This document shows, piece after piece, positions 63,688-64,000 of a stretch of DNA of 64,000 nt; the stretch's first letter is position 1; each line of letters begins with the position of its first letter. The notes under the pieces were generated by a model that searched no databases, had not been told where the DNA came from, and saw nothing but the letters and a program-made list of their open reading frames with translations. Source of the stretch: Glycomyces tritici (GTDB taxonomy: Bacteria > Actinomycetota > Actinomycetes > Mycobacteriales > Micromonosporaceae). The position numbers and the translations under genes are program-made. The stretch is taken from positions 186,001 to 250,000 of the forward strand of contig NZ_JAUEMJ010000003.1 in NCBI RefSeq assembly GCF_030403505.1, written 5' to 3'.

Positions 63688-64000
63688 GTGTGCGCTCCAG
63701 TAGTGGGAGGTCGGGCCGTGCCGCGGCCCGGTGAGGAGGGACCTGTCGGAGGGCGCGGGGCGCTTCGTGCAGGAGGCTTCGCGCAAGGTTCTTTGCTGAA
63801 ACGATTCAATGCTGCGGCGGATCGGTCGGATGCGGCTCCCCCGGCGGTGCCGGGCGCGCGAGGGAATCCATATACTCGCAATCCTCGATTTGCTTGGCGG
63901 GAATCGTAACCCTGGGCGGGTTTTCGCCACAAGTGGCACGGGGACTGCGGTCGGACGAGCGGTAGGCCTGGCCCGGCGAGCGGTCGGATCCGCCGGGCGA
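63688..64000 (-). promoter_or_regulatory. Upstream region of the CBM13 acetylesterase, 313 bp to the window end
   Basis: No gene is seen. It contains the LacI-type operator and, near 63971-63998, an 8-bp inverted repeat (gcccggcg/cgccgggc) that may end a neighbouring transcript beyond the window. Confidence 0.5.
63797..63808. promoter_or_regulatory. LacI-type operator upstream of the CBM13 acetylesterase gene
   Basis: tgaaacgattca on the plus strand, 110 bases before the start codon; the same 12 bases as at the esterase-lyase gene. Confidence 0.65.

Overview
The window is chromosomal DNA of a high-GC actinomycete. The evidence is direct: strongly GC-biased third codon positions throughout, a complete mtrA-mtrB-lpqB operon, a long-form hibernation factor next to a comF-like gene, a SecA with an SEC-C zinc tail, MoeZ, and the actinobacterial families DUF3152, DUF3107, DUF397 and DUF6912. 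Many core genes match, in shuffled blocks, the Mycobacterium tuberculosis interval Rv3206c-Rv3248c (moeZ, the DUF3152 protein, TetR, DUF3107, ferritin-like protein, RhlE-type helicase, secA, hpf, comF, lpqB, mtrB, mtrA, ahcY). The secreted pectin-degrading enzymes and the many sigma factors and regulators suggest a soil or plant-associated, filamentous organism. A member of or near Glycomycetaceae is my guess and is not proven by the sequence.

Layout. 1-9.8 kb: the 3' end of ahcY, two tandem beta-lactamase-fold serine hydrolases, moeZ, a DUF3152 metalloprotease-like protein, an alpha/beta hydrolase, a Gln/Pro-rich low-complexity protein, TetR and DUF3107. 9.8-13.9 kb: lpqB, mtrB and mtrA, with overlapping ends. 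13.9-19.5 kb: a six-gene operon (DUF4129, small membrane protein, MoxR ATPase, DUF58, membrane protein, ndh). 19.7-28.9 kb: an accessory island with a Fic protein under an operator array, a tyrosine-phosphatase-like protein, an MFS exporter, and a tightly packed cassette of a subtilisin-like protease, an ECF-like sigma factor, a small adaptor-like protein and a TPR-CHAT (caspase-fold) protease. 29-44 kb: pruA, membrane protein, DUF6912, secA, two double-GNAT proteins, a lipoprotein L,D-transpeptidase, hpf, a comF-like gene, an ABC permease with its fusion protein, and a ferritin-like protein.

44.4-58.4 kb: a DEAD-box helicase with a long leader, small membrane proteins, MarC, a SigE-family sigma factor with its membrane partner, a PH-domain protein, an unannotated 54-residue membrane peptide, a TrmH methyltransferase, acetoacetyl-CoA synthetase, a divergent GntR/MFS pair, Rrf2, a decayed PIN toxin-antitoxin locus and a YihY/BrkB protein. 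58.5-63.7 kb: two secreted rhamnogalacturonan-degrading enzymes, one of them an esterase-lyase fusion, each preceded by the same LacI-type operator.

How the genes work together. Much of the core concerns the cell envelope: MtrAB-LpqB signalling, SecA export and L,D-transpeptidase crosslinking; the serine hydrolases may add to this. The island reads as a stress, defence or signalling module, in which two proteases of unrelated fold are co-transcribed with a sigma factor and the gene set ends in a transporter. The last block is a pectin-backbone utilisation set whose regulator lies outside the window. No rRNA, tRNA, CRISPR array, insertion sequence or prophage was recognised.
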